64,000 nt of DNA from Synchiropus splendidus (GCF_027744825.2 NC_071340.1:6574501-6638500); one strand, 5' to 3'; counted from the first letter of the stretch, positions 12,132 through 25,586 are shown. The notes: generated from the letters alone by a model not told the origin. Made by a program: numbers and translations.

Positions 12132-14884
12132 CCAACCAGACTCACACTCACAGACACACAGCAAGTAATCACTTAAGCGTCACTTATGTGTTGAGACTGT
12201 GGGATGAAACCCGACTGCTTGGGAGGGACATTAAAAGTTGTGTCAAGTGAAACACTGTTTGAAAATTTAAAGATGCAATTTGGCCATGAGAATTCTTTTC
12301 AAGTCAAAAACCATCAGTGAGAATCGTGACCTTTATATTTCTGTTCTTCTCTTTAATAAAGCGGCGCATGTGATTTACAGTGAAATAAAGCAGTTAAAAA
12401 CAACAGCCGAGGAAGCTGGAGGGTACAACACTCCAGCTGTGAGAGGGGTCAAAGGTCTCAGGGGTCAGTGATCATTAAGCTCTCGTGAGTGTTGAAGGGC
12501 TGACATGGAGACACGAAACAAACAAGAGGATTCTCGTAACGTTCACCCAAGATCAGCAGCTGAGACATCGATGAAGCCGTGATAACGGCAGGAGACGGAT
12601 AAACTTGCACTCATATTCATCATGTCAATTGAATCACTGCAGACAAAACCTCCCGGTGTAATAAAGTGAAGTGTTTTCTGAGGACTGAGATCCAGCTGTG
12701 TGGAATCATCCGGAAGCCCCTCGTAATAGTGCAGACTCTCAGCTGCAAGTCCTCATACTCCTGAAAAAATGTCTTGTTGTAGTGGTACCTCGACGCCGCA
12801 GCAAGGTTGACTTGAAAGGCAGTTCGTACACTCTCAAACACAAACCACAGCGGAACAGAAAAGTCTGCTCGCCAGACTTTTTCACCCCAAGTAGGTTTCT
12901 AAAACAAAAGGTTCAAATGTCCCAACGTCATGTCTACATTTCCAACACTCCTGATCTTTAAAGAGACTGACTCACATGGGACTCATATGAGTCTGAAAAG
13001 TTGGATCAGCAGGCGAGGTCCTCTTTAGGAAGTTTTATTAAGCAGCCGGAGTATGAAAGTATGTATGTGCCAGAACGTAAACGTTCCTACGCTGGTAAGT
13101 TGCTCCCACTTCGCTTATGTTCTACATGGAATCTATATTATGTCCGTGCATTAGTTCTGTCTGCCACACGTTTTCTGTTTCTTCACTGGTTCACTCTGTT
13201 CTGCCTTTTGTGAGTTGGACGATGTGCTTGTTTGTGCTGATGCTTTACTTTACGTACCAAGCAAGTGTTCTAAACTCCATGCTATCTTTTCTGTTTTTAT
13301 AGTACTGCTGTGTGTGTTTGTTGACTTGTGTATTTAGTGTTGTCCCTGTTGTCATGCTCATTTTTTTTTTCATTTTAATGCAGTGTCCAAGTCTCTTGGG
13401 GCACCACATAACCAAACCCACATGTTTGGACAGATAAAATTGTGAGGCCGGTTAACATCTTTCTGGCAAATTAAACCTACCAAATATTGATCATCATACT
13501 CTCAAATTTTCCAAAAACACAGTCCTTAACCTGTAAATAACTCCTGGAATTGCAGTATGTTTTGCCCCATGGTTGGATTTTTGCTGTGACATAAACACTT
13601 TAGAGTGTATCCCACTCCAATGGCCAACGCAAAGGCCAATGGCAAAATGGAAGTGACTGAGGAAACTGAGGAAATGAAGACACCACAGAGCTCCTTCAAC
13701 AAGAACATGCACACCTTTAAGCTTCTTGGTCAACTGGGACCAAGAATTTGAAAAAATGAGGTGAAGTGTAACCAGCTTGCAAACCAGCCTGTTAATAAAT
13801 TCCAGTAACAAATATGGACTCTAGTTTCATTTCACATGTCCGCCTCTCTGAGCTGTTGATGTCACTTGTCATCACATGACTGAAGCTTTTCAGTCCAGAC
13901 ATTAGGTTTGGCCTGCAACTATCACTCCAACTGTGATGGACATACTTGATGCCGACAGACCAAAATAGCATCATGGCAGCGCTCCACGATCAGCTCTGGA
14001 GTAAAAGCAACATGTGAGAGGCCTTTGAGGGTTCAACTCCCCGAGTGTGTTCGGCTGGTGGCATGTCACATTCCTTCGATGCACCGCAGCTGAAAGGCTT
14101 CTGGCCCCACTACTGCAGAGGTGTAAGAGGGGTGGGGGACATGGGGCACCCACAGCTGAGGGCAGCATGGCGAAGTGGACGTCCATGTCACGCAGACTCT
14201 GACCAAACAGAATCTTTGAAGCTGCCTCTCCGGCTCAGGACACTTTTATTTGTCTTCATCTGAATCAACACCGCTGAAGCTGTGGTTCTTAACTGGAATA
14301 GATGAAAGCTTAAAAGTGAGTTTGTTATTTACGAGAAGCCTCACTGTGATCATTTAAATCTTCAGTAAATATGCCATTATTCCACATGCTGCCAAGGAGT
14401 ATGACCTCAGTAGTTATTTCTCCTGCACGACATCACTGCTGTAAACACTCATTAAACTGCAGTGTGACTGCGCGCACACATACACACACACACTTGAGCA
14501 GCCTGGTGTGATGATTGCACACACACAAAGACACACCCTCCAAGGCACAATAAGTGGACTTTCCTTGCTCTCGCAGTGATGCAGTCCAGCACGTTCCAGA
14601 ATCCACCTTCCTGTGAAAACAACCAAACACCCTCCACTTCCAAACATTTCTTCCTGAAACCACGGCGATAAAAATCTCAATCACTCCTCGGAGAGAGGTC
14701 CAACTCTACCCAAAACATCCTCCACTGCAGGCCAAGGTTACAGGCTCACCTTTGACCTATAGAGTGCTGAGCGAGCACTGGACAAGATCTCCATCCTGGA
14801 AAAGTGATTTACTTGGATCCAAGAGCAAAGATAGAAGATGCATCCAGACATCATCATCCTACACACATTCTCAATTAACAACCG

Positions 14885-15130
14885 AGTAGTCCGGCTCAGG
14901 GTTGCAGGGAGCTGGAGCCTCTCCCAGAGGGAGGAATACACCCTGGTCAGGTCGCCAGTCCATGGCAGTGCACACACACACCACTCTCACACGCACACCT
15001 AGGGGCAATTTTTGAGTGTCCAATTCACCTAGTGAGCATGTCTTTGGGGTGTGGGAGGAAACCAGATAAAACACACGCACGCACACAAGGAGAACATGCT
15101 AACTCCATGCAGAAAGGTGGTCCGACCCAG
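14885..15130 (+). repeat. widespread teleost interspersed repeat
   Basis: Diagnostic modules in order: GGTTGCAGGGAGCTGGAGCC, ACACCCTGGTCAGGTCGCCA, CACACCTAGGGGCAATTTTT, GAGTGTCCAATTCACCTA, TTTGGGGTGTGGGAGGAAAC and GGAGAACATGCTAACTCC. This arrangement is found in very many copies in fish genomes. Short antisense open frames here are chance. Confidence 0.7.
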
Positions 15131-15743
15131 GCATCAAGTGCTATGGCTGAATTCATCTTCAAAATAGATGCACTGGTCCATTTCTTCCCACTCCGCTGAG
15201 GTTAAAAGGGGCCTAAGGTGTCTCACCCACAGACCAGAAAATACAGGGGGCTGCTGCGAGACCGTTACCAAGTGTCTTGGGTTGGTCCTGGAGCCCCAGG
15301 AGACGTCCTTATATGATACCAAGGTCACCTCAACTGTTCTCTTGCCATGTTAATAAGCAGTTCCACTTCGCCCTTCTCCCAGGCAGCCGAGCTTCTCGCC
15401 CCATCTCCAGGGCTCATCCAAAGTGATGATCACACGTGCGGGTAGGAAGTGAGATTAAATGGCTCAGTCTTCATTACGACAGATCATCTCAGTCAATTGG
15501 AGGGGAGGAAAAAGAAACAGCGAGGCGGCTTAGAAGTCTCAGCATGCACGTCTCATTTCCTCTGCACTCTGACACCCAACACAAGTGACCAGTGATGCCT
15601 TACATGATGACCAACCCTTTTATCAAGTACACCAATTCCACCTAAGATGGAATAAAGTCCCCAAAAAAGAAGGCCGAGACACAGCGGTGACAAACAAGAT
15701 GAAACATGAAACAAAAGTGCGTTAGTGTTAAATCATTAAAGAA

Positions 15744-15749
15744 TTTAAT
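15744..15749 (-). promoter_or_regulatory. cdc45: candidate poly(A) signal of cdc45
   Basis: TTTAAT on the plus strand reads ATTAAA on the coding strand, about 190 bases past the cdc45 stop. Confidence 0.4.
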
Positions 15750-15936
15750 AATAGGCTTGAAGCTTCAAATAAAACAAATAAAATATGATTCACAAACATT
15801 TAAAACACGCCTCCATGAGGTGAACTGACATGAATAAAAGTACTGGGACTAAAACTGAATTATCTGTACAATTGACATAAAAAACAAGCTAAAAAATATA
15901 TATCTGAACGTTGGAATGTGCCTTCTTGAGGTGGCT

Positions 15937-18900
15937 TCAGGACAGAAGTGTGATCAAAGCGTCCAAGAACTTGGCCCTGTCTTCTGTTTTCAGCTCAATA
16001 ACTGCGAAAGACAAAGAATGTCATGTTTCCCTAAACACAGTTGTCCAGAATGAAGGCAGTCTAAAATAATCTCATCTTGGCTTGTATGCTCCCTTGTCGC
16101 CACCTAGTGTTTGCTTAGGGCAACACGGGCTTCCATACACAGCTCCTTGAACAATGAAGACGTTGGATTCAAAACGCACTAAATCACTTACTTGAAACGT
16201 CAAAATGGTCGTGGAGAGTTCGTGAGCTTGTACTTTCAGCAGCTTTCTCAAATGCTCGGCCAAAGAAGCTTAACAGAGTGAGAGGAAAGGATTATCCGAC
16301 ACGTACATCTCAATTTCAGTGTTAGCATATGGGATCACACAAAACACCCGCTGCTCTCACTTTTTCTTGTCAGATGTTCCAGACTCTGGTGGAATTCCTA
16401 CCACGATTATCGTCCCCTTCTCGGTGTCTTTGGGCGCCGCCATGATCAGGGGAAGCAGTTTGCAGCGTTTATTCCTGGTCTGAGTGAGACAAGACGAGGC
16501 TGAGTGAATCAGAAATGACTCTTTAAAAGTCCAAGACTCTTCAACATGAACCACTCACAGACTGAACAAAAGCTTTGAGGAGATACTTTGAGAGAAGCGT
16601 CAGTGCCATGGGCTTAGAGAAAAGCTTCACATCAGGCGTCCCCTGGAAACACAAGAGGCCACATCAGAATAGCCATTTTAAGGTCACATTTTTAATACTT
16701 ATTTGGAATTCTTCATCTCCACGCTACCAGCTCCACAGCCAGACAAATCTCATGGCTGAACTACAAAGTGACAGGTTGGGGTATATTGTACCTCCAAGAG
16801 GTAGCAGTAGAGAAACGGCCCCTGGGACAGAATGAGGTTAGTGCAAATGCAGCTGGCCACCGTCTGCTGTATGGCCATCAGCTTCTTCTTGGCCAGGTCG
16901 ATTCCCAAGTGAAGCCTCTCCAGGTTGCTCCTGGAGAACCAGAACTTTCAGTTAGACCTAGCAACTATGAAACTACACTTACAGCTTCATACCTGGACAG
17001 CGAGTCCAGAGCCTTGATGAAGTTATCACCATCGCTCTCGTCTCTCTCAGTGCTCTCCAGAAGAGCAGCAGTGGCATGTACCATGTCGCTGGCCAGGAAA
17101 CGGTTCTTGAAGCCAAAGTGCACACCAAACGTCTGCACACGGATGTCTTTCATGCTGAGAGACAGAGAAACACCACACAGTGATGCAACCATTGGGCTCC
17201 GTCAGAACAAGCTGGATCCTCATACCCATATTTATTTGAGGACTCTTCGATTACTTCCCGCAGGTTCTCTTTGATGGACATGTCCATGGAGTGGAACTTC
17301 TGCCTGACTTGCCTCAGAGGTAATCTGGTGCAAAGGACCATTACAAAAGTCAGCCTGAAATAATGGCAGGGAATATATGAAGCAGTTACTGACCCCATGT
17401 CAGCGAGGAACTCTTGAAGTCTCTTCTGACCATTTAAAGTCCAGAGCTTGAAGTTGCAAGAAGTGTAATATGAGTTGCAGATGCTCTCGTACAGAGACCA
17501 GTGCTGGTAGAGTGTCAGACGCAGACTGAGCAGGAAGGTTCAGGAAATCAAGGAGAAGCAGCAGAGCAAATATCGGCGGTCACATCAAGGTGTTTAGGAT
17601 ACTCGTATTCAAAGGTGATCCTCATGCAATCGATGGACAGGGAGTTCTCCTCGTCCTCATTTCGGTGATTGTGTCTGGATACGTGTCGCTGCATCGTAGC
17701 AATGTCGGTCACATACTTCATGCTGAGAGAAAACAAAAAAAAGAGCTTGATGCAAAAACCTGTGGGCATCTTTTGGTAGTCAGCACCCAAACACACATTC
17801 AGATGGAAGCCACATAGCTATGAGTTTGAATTCCTTACTTTGTGATCTTGTCGTGAACCCACTGGTCAGTCAGTCCAATCACAGCCCACCTTCAGAATCA
17901 CACCAATTCTAGTTAAACACATATTTTTTTTTTTCCAAAAGACATTCAGATCCACTTCTTACCACAACATGTCCTTTGTGTCTTTGGTCAACACCCAAGC
18001 CAGTTCAAAAAGCATCATCGCCGCCTGGAACAGATTGTTCAGTGGGTTTTCATCACATCAATTGAAGGGGAATTAAAACCTGAGTGAGATGAACCGAATA
18101 CTCACAGAGGTTCCATGGTATTCATACTGCTCATAGTCAAACAAGATTTCCCTCCTGGAAGATAAATATTCAGGATGAAAATGGTTGCTTTGTGTTTCCC
18201 AAGTGTTCACATAGAGCAGCATTATTGACCTGCGTGCTTCCCATTCCCTCTTCTGCCGTTGTCTCTCTATTCTCCTCTCCAGAGCCCCCTGCCACAAAAT
18301 ATTCACAGCCTTCAGGCACTGTGGGGTTTTCAATTCAATCCTGTGCAGGAAAGCTTTGCTGCTCATACTTCGTCGTATCGCCTGCGTTTGCCGGACGGCT
18401 CCGATCCTTCATCACTCTCATTTCCTGAGTCCTCATCTTCTTCCCCCTCGTCATCTCTGAAGATGTCGTCGTAGGAGGGAACACCCAAGTCATCATCCTG
18501 TTTTATCAGCAGTTTAATCTGGTGACAGAAGGAGAGAAGTGAAGTCCTTGTCTTTAGGCACAATATACAAACCAAAGCTTCCTTACCTGGGTGTCGTTGT
18601 ACACATTGACCACATCTACAGGCCGGTGAGTGTCACAGATGAAGAAGACTGTGTCATCGTCAGGCTGCAGCATCTCCAGGAGGTCGACATTCGCTCCACA
18701 GTTGAGGAGAACAAAGTACTGAAACTACAACACCAGAGAGTTTCTTTAATTAAACAGAACAAGCTTCAAATCTCTCATCAGTCCGCACTCATACCTGATC
18801 TTTGTGTTCAAGGAAAGCAGTGCCAAGGTCCTGCCAGCCCGTGACGGGCACCAGTGTGTACTGGACTTGATCACAGTGGAACAAGGCCTGGAAATTAAAC

Positions 18901-19549
18901 GCAGTTTAACAGTCTTATGGGGACCAATCACGTGATTCACACATATTCTTATAAGTGCTAAATAAGCCACCGTTTGATGTAATAAAATGATCAGTGACTC
19001 AACGTTAGATAAAACATAAAACACGATGTTGATTGGGTTAGAAAAATAAATAAACCCGGGGATCCATGTTGAATGATCACTTGAATAACACCATCAGAAT
19101 GTTAGGGCAATTGAATGATAATAATACGTAGTTGTTCTTTTTACCCAGTTGTGTCCAAGATATACATGCAGAACATGCTCTATGTGGTTACCGCACAAAG
19201 TCCTAGAGGTATTAAAACATGACTTTTTAAATTATTTAACCAGTTGAATGTGGTTTTGACATCAAAAGCGTGGTGTTGTATCGAGTTTAGCTAAATCTGC
19301 ACAACAGAGGTTGCTAACTATTAGCTTACCTGGAGAATCTTGCAGGCGCATAAAGCGTCGATGTCCGCCGCCACCAGGAGAGCAACTCTCTACAATAAAT
19401 GGGAACACACAAAGTAGAGCACAAACTACAGAACTATAACGTATTAAGGGAAGTGCACAGAGGTGGACGCGTCAACAACAAGCTAGCTCATAACCTACCT
19501 GATGAACGACCACTTCATAAAATTCCTTCCGGATATCCGAGACGAACAT
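15937..19549 (-). CDS. cdc45: CDC45, replication-origin helicase (CMG) subunit
   Basis: Essential nuclear protein of the Cdc45-MCM-GINS helicase. Eighteen coding exons, start to stop: 19549-19499, 19389-19330, 18887-18795, 18718-18587, 18518-18369, 18288-18230, 18154-18106, 18024-17963, 17889-17839, 17722-17603, 17525-17394, 17324-17226, 17154-16993, 16930-16792, 16642-16559, 16479-16361, 16268-16192, 16001-15937. These give 1704 nt, 567 aa (human about 566). Visible landmarks: [15 protein letters not shown] start; degenerate DHH-phosphoesterase-like N-terminus with [12 protein letters not shown] (about residues 25-36); an acidic linker rich in D/E/S (about 113-162); [22 protein letters not shown]-type block [19 protein letters not shown]; conserved MRVQTF-like block [14 protein letters not shown]; and C-terminus [11 protein letters not shown]. 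All junctions are GT-AG and in phase. Full length, no lesion. The promoter has E2F and CCAAT sites. Next to cldn5, as in mammals. Confidence 0.96.
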
Positions 19550-19760
19550 TTCGCAGAGAGGCGGATGTATTGACTGATTAAAAAAAAATTAAAAACGCTT
19601 AAAAGACAGGGCACTATATCACCAACGCGACATAAACAGTCGGTATTTAAGAGGGTTTATGTCAGAGCAGCCGAGCTCTTGTTAGAACGGTGGCGCCAAA
19701 TCTCAACGTCACACGCAACCAATCGGGAAAGCGAGTCGAACATACGTCACAGAAGAGACC
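19550..19760 (-). promoter_or_regulatory. cdc45: cdc45 promoter with E2F and CCAAT motifs
   Basis: TGGCGCCAAA at 19691-19700 reads TTTGGCGCCA on the coding strand, a perfect E2F core, about 145 bases before the start codon. AACCAAT at 19717-19723 is an inverted CCAAT box (NF-Y). ACGTCAC strings at 19706-19712 and 19745-19751 are CRE-like. E2F plus CCAAT is the usual arrangement of G1/S replication genes, of which CDC45 is a known E2F target. The transcription start itself is not visible. Confidence 0.6.
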
Positions 19761-19920
19761 ACGCCTCATCCAGAGGCCGCGTCATCGGGACAGTTTTTAA
19801 TGCGGAAGAAGCTTTATTTAAATCTCCACTTATCAAGATACTGATCTGAGACACAACAGCAATTATGACATTTATGTAATTTTACATTAAACGCCATTCA
19901 TTTTACAGTAAAGTAATTAA

Positions 19921-19979
19921 TGACATAATGTCATTTAATTACATTATGTAATTAAACATTCATGTTCTTTCGAAAGAAC
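19921..19979. repeat. cluster of three perfect or near-perfect palindromes
   Basis: TGACATAATGTCA (19921-19933), then a 21-bp near-palindrome of the form TTAATTACAT-T-ATGTAATTAA (19935-19955), then GTTCTTTCGAAAGAAC (19964-19979, perfect 16 bp). It lies upstream of the cdc45 promoter at the border between two synteny blocks. Function unknown. Confidence 0.6.
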
Positions 19980-22900
19980 GCAGCAACTTGTGATGACGTC
20001 ACATTTGGTTCCTTTGTTGGAGACCTTCCAAACAGACCTGTTGTGTCGAATGTTTATCAAATACTGGAACAATTATTTATATTTAAAATGATCTGCAAAC
20101 AAACCAATGCATGTGAGAACTCGTGTATTTGCATGTGCATTTATTGATTCACTTCAGTTCCTTGAGATATGAGCATAAACGGTCCATCACTTGCAAACAA
20201 CACGTGTGTAAAATAGCTTGGACTCCTACAAAATTGTTGGATAGTTGAAAGCATTAGCAAAACCAGTCAGACAACATATCGTCATCTGCAAACAATTAAA
20301 AACATCGTCATCGTGACGTGCTCGTACACAGGCGCTACTCAAAGTGTTTTTCAAGTCTCGTTCTATCAAATACAGACATGTCGATTGCATAGCTCTTCTA
20401 AGACAAGGGCACTAGACAACTCTAGACGTATCTGACTTGAGGAGTCAGCGGCAGCATGCCCCAAAAACACTGACACTCAACCTAAGCTTATGTTCGAAGA
20501 CCAAGATTAGCAGGACAGAAACGGTTTGTTCATGAAAAGCATCACAACATGACACTGTGTCGCACAGGTTTGTGTTGTGACAAGTCAAAATCCACAAAGA
20601 AGTAGCTCAAACAAGAACGTTTTAATAAGATCCATTGTTGCGGGTTTAGATTTGGAGCACAGCAGAGATGTGATCAATATTCTGACCTAGAAAAAAAAAG
20701 ACGTAAGATGATGGACCCGTGGGTTCCTTTGTGAATAACTACAAGCTGTTAAACATGCAGACTACTGTCAAGAATACTGTCGTTTACAATCTACTCAATA
20801 CCCACGTGCCTCTATACTTCCACATGAAACAACATCATCACAATAAAAAGTCACCAATGAAATTCAAGTAAACCGACGTGCCTCTGGAGAGAAACCTTCT
20901 GAGATCACTTGCTACTCCTTTTAACATCAAGTCACCTGCACCTGGACAATGAAAACTGGTTTTGAGGTAAAAAGAAAGGCAGCATGCCATATTTGAGAGA
21001 ACAAAGACAAGATTCAGGAATGACTAGAAAAACAGTGTCACTGAATAAGACTGTGTGAGGGCTAACATGCAGCATTTACCACAGTAAATGAAGGCACGGT
21101 TTCTACCCCTGTGATCCAGCTCTATGAGTCACCACAAGCAAAAAGCACATGAACTCAGAGTAGCTTTGGTCGGATACAACACAGCAAAAGTCAGACACGA
21201 CAAACAAAACTCCTGAACTGCTCTTTACTTTCATAAAAGGACAGTTGGGTTAAAATAAACAAGTCAGGTCAGATTAGAACCTTCAGAAAATATGCAATGA
21301 AATAGAAGTAGGCAAACATTCATGACATATCTTACATAGTCATGGCCTGACCTAGATTTTAGCAAAGATGTCTGCAAACCATGTCAGTGTGACTGAGAAA
21401 AGAGAAACATGTCGTTTTTCATGGTCACACTTGTGTCATGGACAAAACAGAAGTCAGGATGGCTGGTTAAGACTTAAGGAAGAGAGAGAAAAGTAACATC
21501 TTATCAAAGGTATACCTCAACACAAACAGCATACAGACAAAAAAACTTAGTTTCATTCAAAAATGAAGATAAAGGTCCCTGCAACCCTGAACAGAACCTA
21601 GTGGTGGTTAATTGAAGATTGATGTTCTGGCAAGTCAGACAGAACCTTTAGTCAGCTGAGGTGTTTCGGACAGCACCAAGGCTTACGTGAGAAATGAACA
21701 GATTTGTGTTAACATCTCTGCTGCGGAGCACCTCAGAATTATTCGTCTGAGCTGAACAAACAGCTGGTCTTGTGACGACGGTCACCTCAGCAATAAATAT
21801 GCAAATGAAAACAAAGGACAGAAGGACAACTTTGGACAGTTGGGACTACTTTGTTAATTTCCAGTTTAGATTAGTAGTAAATAAAAAAAAATCCCAAAAG
21901 AGCTCAGCAATTACCATTCATGTTAAACAAGACATGGAAAAGTTGATATGATTAGACGAGCCAAAGTCTGAGATTTCATAAGATTTTTCATTTCATTTTA
22001 CTGGTGTGGTAGGCAATATTTATAACTCGCTAATAGCAGCTTCGACTTGACTTAGAAAAGGGTGTAAAACCATTGATCAAATTGTGTTTAGCACAGATGA
22101 AATGCATTTTGTGTGTGTGGCAGCAGCATGTTTAGCTACTTAGGGTAAGCGCGGGCGCTGATCACCACCGATCCAACACCACACTAGAATCAGCAGTAGG
22201 CCAGTGAATGGATACTAACCAGGACCCACACCTTTAAACCTTTTCAAGCAAATCTTTGTACAAAACAAAGTGATTTTGGGGACAATAGTACACGATCAGG
22301 ATCAGTCATTTAAATGAGAAAATATCTGACTTGGTATTTTGGCAAGCGCAGTCTCATTCACAGACAATAAACAAACACTTCTTGTCTTCTCACAACCGTA
22401 GCACAATTCAAAAGGGGCAACATCAATGTTTCATTCTGAAAACACAGATAGTGCGGTGCGAGTGGTGATAGTGAACAGTAGACAGCAGCACTCTTGTTCT
22501 CATCTTATGAAACCAACTTTAAACACTATATTCCGTTTACTGTTCGGCATCCTCTAGTCACTATTCTTTTGCAATTAATGTTTCTACTAAATAAGAGCGA
22601 CTACATTTCACTTCGGCAGAAAGACGCTGCAAGAAGAAGTAGGCAACTTCATCGACGACCTGCACAAGTGCGGCAGTCGAGGATGGGGGGAATGAGACGT
22701 TGGACACAAATATTTATTTCATCTCAAGCTCAGCACACAAACGACAACCGTCATACAGCATCAGGACAAAAGGAATGTTTAATTAACAAAGCCTATGCGA
22801 GTCATTCAAACTGTACCTTTAACTTCACTTAGTAACCACAACGTTTGTTGTTTTATAGTCATGTGATTTAACTTACAGCCACAGACTTTCTGTGCAAGAT

Positions 22901-23083
22901 AGAGAAAATTCAATCATGTAAAACGTCATTCATGGTTTCCGCAAACTTAAATAAACCAAGATAAAAAATGAAGTAAAATCAAATAAAACACTGACAATGG
23001 TGAGTGGCAAACAACCGTCCATCTAGGAAGTGGCCAGTTTTGGCGCGATTACCATGTAACCCGGAGTCCGACGGAGACCTCCT
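19980..23083 (-). other. non-coding: spacer plus probable long plpp5 3' UTR
   Basis: No coding sequence recognised. The part from about 20615 to 23083 lies directly downstream of the plpp5 stop on the minus strand. TTTAAT at 20621-20626 reads ATTAAA on that strand and could end the transcript, giving a UTR of about 2.4 kb. Other hexamers nearer the stop (for example TTTATT at about 22711) could end it earlier. The rest is featureless AT-rich DNA. Confidence 0.35.
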
Positions 23084-25189
23084 CTACCGTGGGAGGATGT
23101 AGTTGGAGTTGGCCAGCTTGCGCTCCTGTGCAGCAGGAACACCTTCTCTGTGACGCAGAGGCAGGTGACTGTCGGGGTCCTGGAGTGGGGGGTAGTGCTG
23201 TCTGTAGCAGACCCAGGCGAACCCAAGACCTAGCAGAGAGCCCACCAGCACATCTGGGAGAGGGAAAGTGAAGAGAGAGCAGCATGAAAACCATTCACTG
23301 TTTGGCATGAGAGACACGTTACAGTGTGGATTTAATGGGACCAAAGTGACAACCTGAAGTGCTTGGTTTAGTGCAGTGAATGAAGAACAGGAAGTAATAA
23401 TACTATACTACTACTACTACTACTACAGAGTTTTGATGTGACAACCTTGCCAGTGATGTTTGTAATCGCAGGTCCTGGAGATGGCGATCAAGGTGGCGAG
23501 AAGTAGAGGAGTAAGGAAGGCACATAGCCGCCACGCACGACCTTGACCTGCCATATTGAAACAACGCAGCTTCCCTCCGATATAGAATGCAGCGAAGCCC
23601 AATCCTGCAAATGCAACTGGAACGAGAGAAGAAATGAGAAGAGGACGAACATACACAAAAAGCCGCGTGCAACATGTAAATAAATACTTCGTTTTGCTTT
23701 TTACACACTGTAATGTAGGCCACAGAAATGGGAGGTGCTCATGAGATGATCTGCATCTGCTGTGGTCACTATCTAGGAATGTAAGGATAAATAACAAATT
23801 GACCTGGGGATAAAGTCTGGCTTATTTGGTTCAGAAGTGTGGCTTCAATAGAATGATCATTTCACTTTGTTGGGTCTGGACTGATGGGTGTCCTAAAAGC
23901 AGCCAAAACAACATGAAGGGGTTTGTAGATTGTTATGCAAACAAACTGTTGTTTCTGCATGTTTTCTGACTCAATGCGAGTCACTTTCTAAAACATAGAC
24001 TTGCATTTAAACTTGTAGACTTACATGAGGAGTGTCCACTGGGGAAACTCTTCCTGCCCTCCATCACCATCTCTGGGTCACCGCTGCAGCGCAGCTCCAG
24101 GTTCATCTGTCCATCAGGGAAGCAGCGGTAGAAGAAGTCTGGTCGGGGCCTGATGCAGACACACATTCACACCACCTCAGCGCCTCCTATTGTCATCACC
24201 AGCGCCACTCGTGATCGTTTTACCTGCCGACTGCAAGTTTGATGACGTTTGTGAAAACTCCGTTCAGCACCAAAGTCAAAGTCGCAGCTTAATGGAGGAG
24301 GAAAGAAAGTTAAAAATCTGCAACATCAGGCATAAATTGTCTTGCCAGCAGCATTTTCCCACCCAGTGTCGCTTCCTTCACATCTCCTGGCTCCGTCTTC
24401 TTCAAGAAGCTAAAACCCATGATGGTGATGAGCGGAGTCAGCACAGCTACACTCTGACGCAGCAGGACACAACAGAGCATTTAATGTTGTTATTGTGTTC
24501 ATTCTAGGACATTGCTATTTTGAATACTGCCACTAACCGTGTCACACTGGGCATATAATTTGGGGCAGACTATTTAAAAAGACGATCAGCTGACTCGAGT
24601 TACTTAGAAATGTTTGACTTTTGGAAAATGACATTTTTATAATTCAGCATTATCTTAAAGGACATCTTTAAACTAGTTTTCCATTTAGCATCAATGCACG
24701 ACTGAGCCAACAATACAGTGTTTGTGTCTGTGAAAAATATCACATTATAATAAATATATTAATATACATTCATTATTGTGATTCAGCAGATATTTTTAAA
24801 CATTATCTCATTCCTGATCTATTAGCTCAGAACAAGAACAATTTGATCAGAGAAGAAAAAGAAGTCAAGACTAAATCACTGTGTGATATTATCTTTCAAA
24901 ACTAAGTATAAGCATTCATGTGGACAACTCACAAACATTAGGGATGTAGGCACATGGTCATTCTCAACATGATTGTATTTATACAACCACATCTCCTCCG
25001 GCTGGATCTGCCGGTAGAAAGGAGGAAGCTGCTCCGTCACACTGCAAGATAACGTGCACTCGTGAGCCCGTAGTTTTGGAATACAACCACGCACACACAC
25101 GTCATCTTCAGGACGTACAGGAACACCACGAGCAACGCCAACCGCACCGACACCTCCGACAGGAAGCCACGGAGCAACCGCCTCTTCAT
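23084..25189 (-). CDS. plpp5: phospholipid phosphatase 5 (PAP2 family)
   Basis: Integral-membrane lipid phosphatase that dephosphorylates phosphatidic acid, diacylglycerol pyrophosphate and related lipids. Seven exons: 25189-25119, 25041-24933, 24453-24363, 24287-24224, 24149-24025, 23616-23446, 23253-23084; 801 nt, 266 aa (human about 264). PAP2 motifs are complete: C1 K-x6-RP as KLAVGRPRP (107-115), C2 KSFPSGHSS (about 145-153), C3 [12 protein letters not shown] (200-211). N-terminal block [17 protein letters not shown] and the long [20 protein letters not shown] type C3 region favour PLPP5 over PLPP4, which has PSIHSS and SRMCDYKHHW. The start at 25189 is preferred because a splice acceptor (TTCTTCTCCCTCAG) ends at 25254, which removes the in-frame ATG at 25282. 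It lies tail-side of nsd3, as in human 8p11. Confidence 0.94.
23401..23426. repeat. (CTA)n trinucleotide repeat in plpp5 intron 6
   Basis: TACTATACTACTACTACTAC and onward, about eight units, 20 bases inside the intron from the donor of exon 6. Confidence 0.8.
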
Positions 25190-25533
25190 TTTGTCTCTCG
25201 AGGTGGACTTCAACCGACAGCGAACATTACCACCCCCACTATCCTTTGTTGAACTGAGGGAGAAGAAAAATGAGACATTCATTTCAACTGCCTGACCATC
25301 TTCACGTTCACCTGACTCCAGACAGTAATCAGCCCACTGAAGAGCACAGAGAAACTAGCAGCACCAGGAATGTCAACACTTCAACTGGATGTTAGCAGGA
25401 CATTAGTACAGCACAAAAACAGGGTCCCCAATTCCAGAGTAGCTTGTGATTCGGAGGAGCCAGGGTTATTTTGATACACTTGGTATAGGAGTAACGCAGC
25501 ACACCACAGTTGGAAGCATGAGGTTGGCCAGCA

Positions 25534-25536
<3 letters not shown>

Positions 25537-25584
<48 letters not shown>
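25537..25584. repeat. (TG)n microsatellite
   Basis: About 24 uninterrupted TG units in the presumed plpp5 leader intron. Confidence 0.95.

Positions 25585-25586
<2 letters not shown>

Larger units (their letters stand above)
11640..15736. other. intergenic spacer between lipocalin A and cdc45
   Basis: No gene recognised over about 4 kb. It holds an inverted second copy of the GTCCTCAC-type element (11921-12131) and fragments of a widespread teleost repeat (11840-11905 and 14885-15130). Remaining open frames are short and lack known motifs. Confidence 0.5.

Noticed and set aside
14414..15086. Overlapping short minus-strand open frames with VCVC runs
   Set aside because: Produced by CA-rich DNA and by the teleost repeat at 14885-15130.
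25190..25282. Upstream in-frame ATG for plpp5
   Set aside because: A strong acceptor ends at 25254, so this ATG is in the leader intron; ATG 25189 aligns with the family start.
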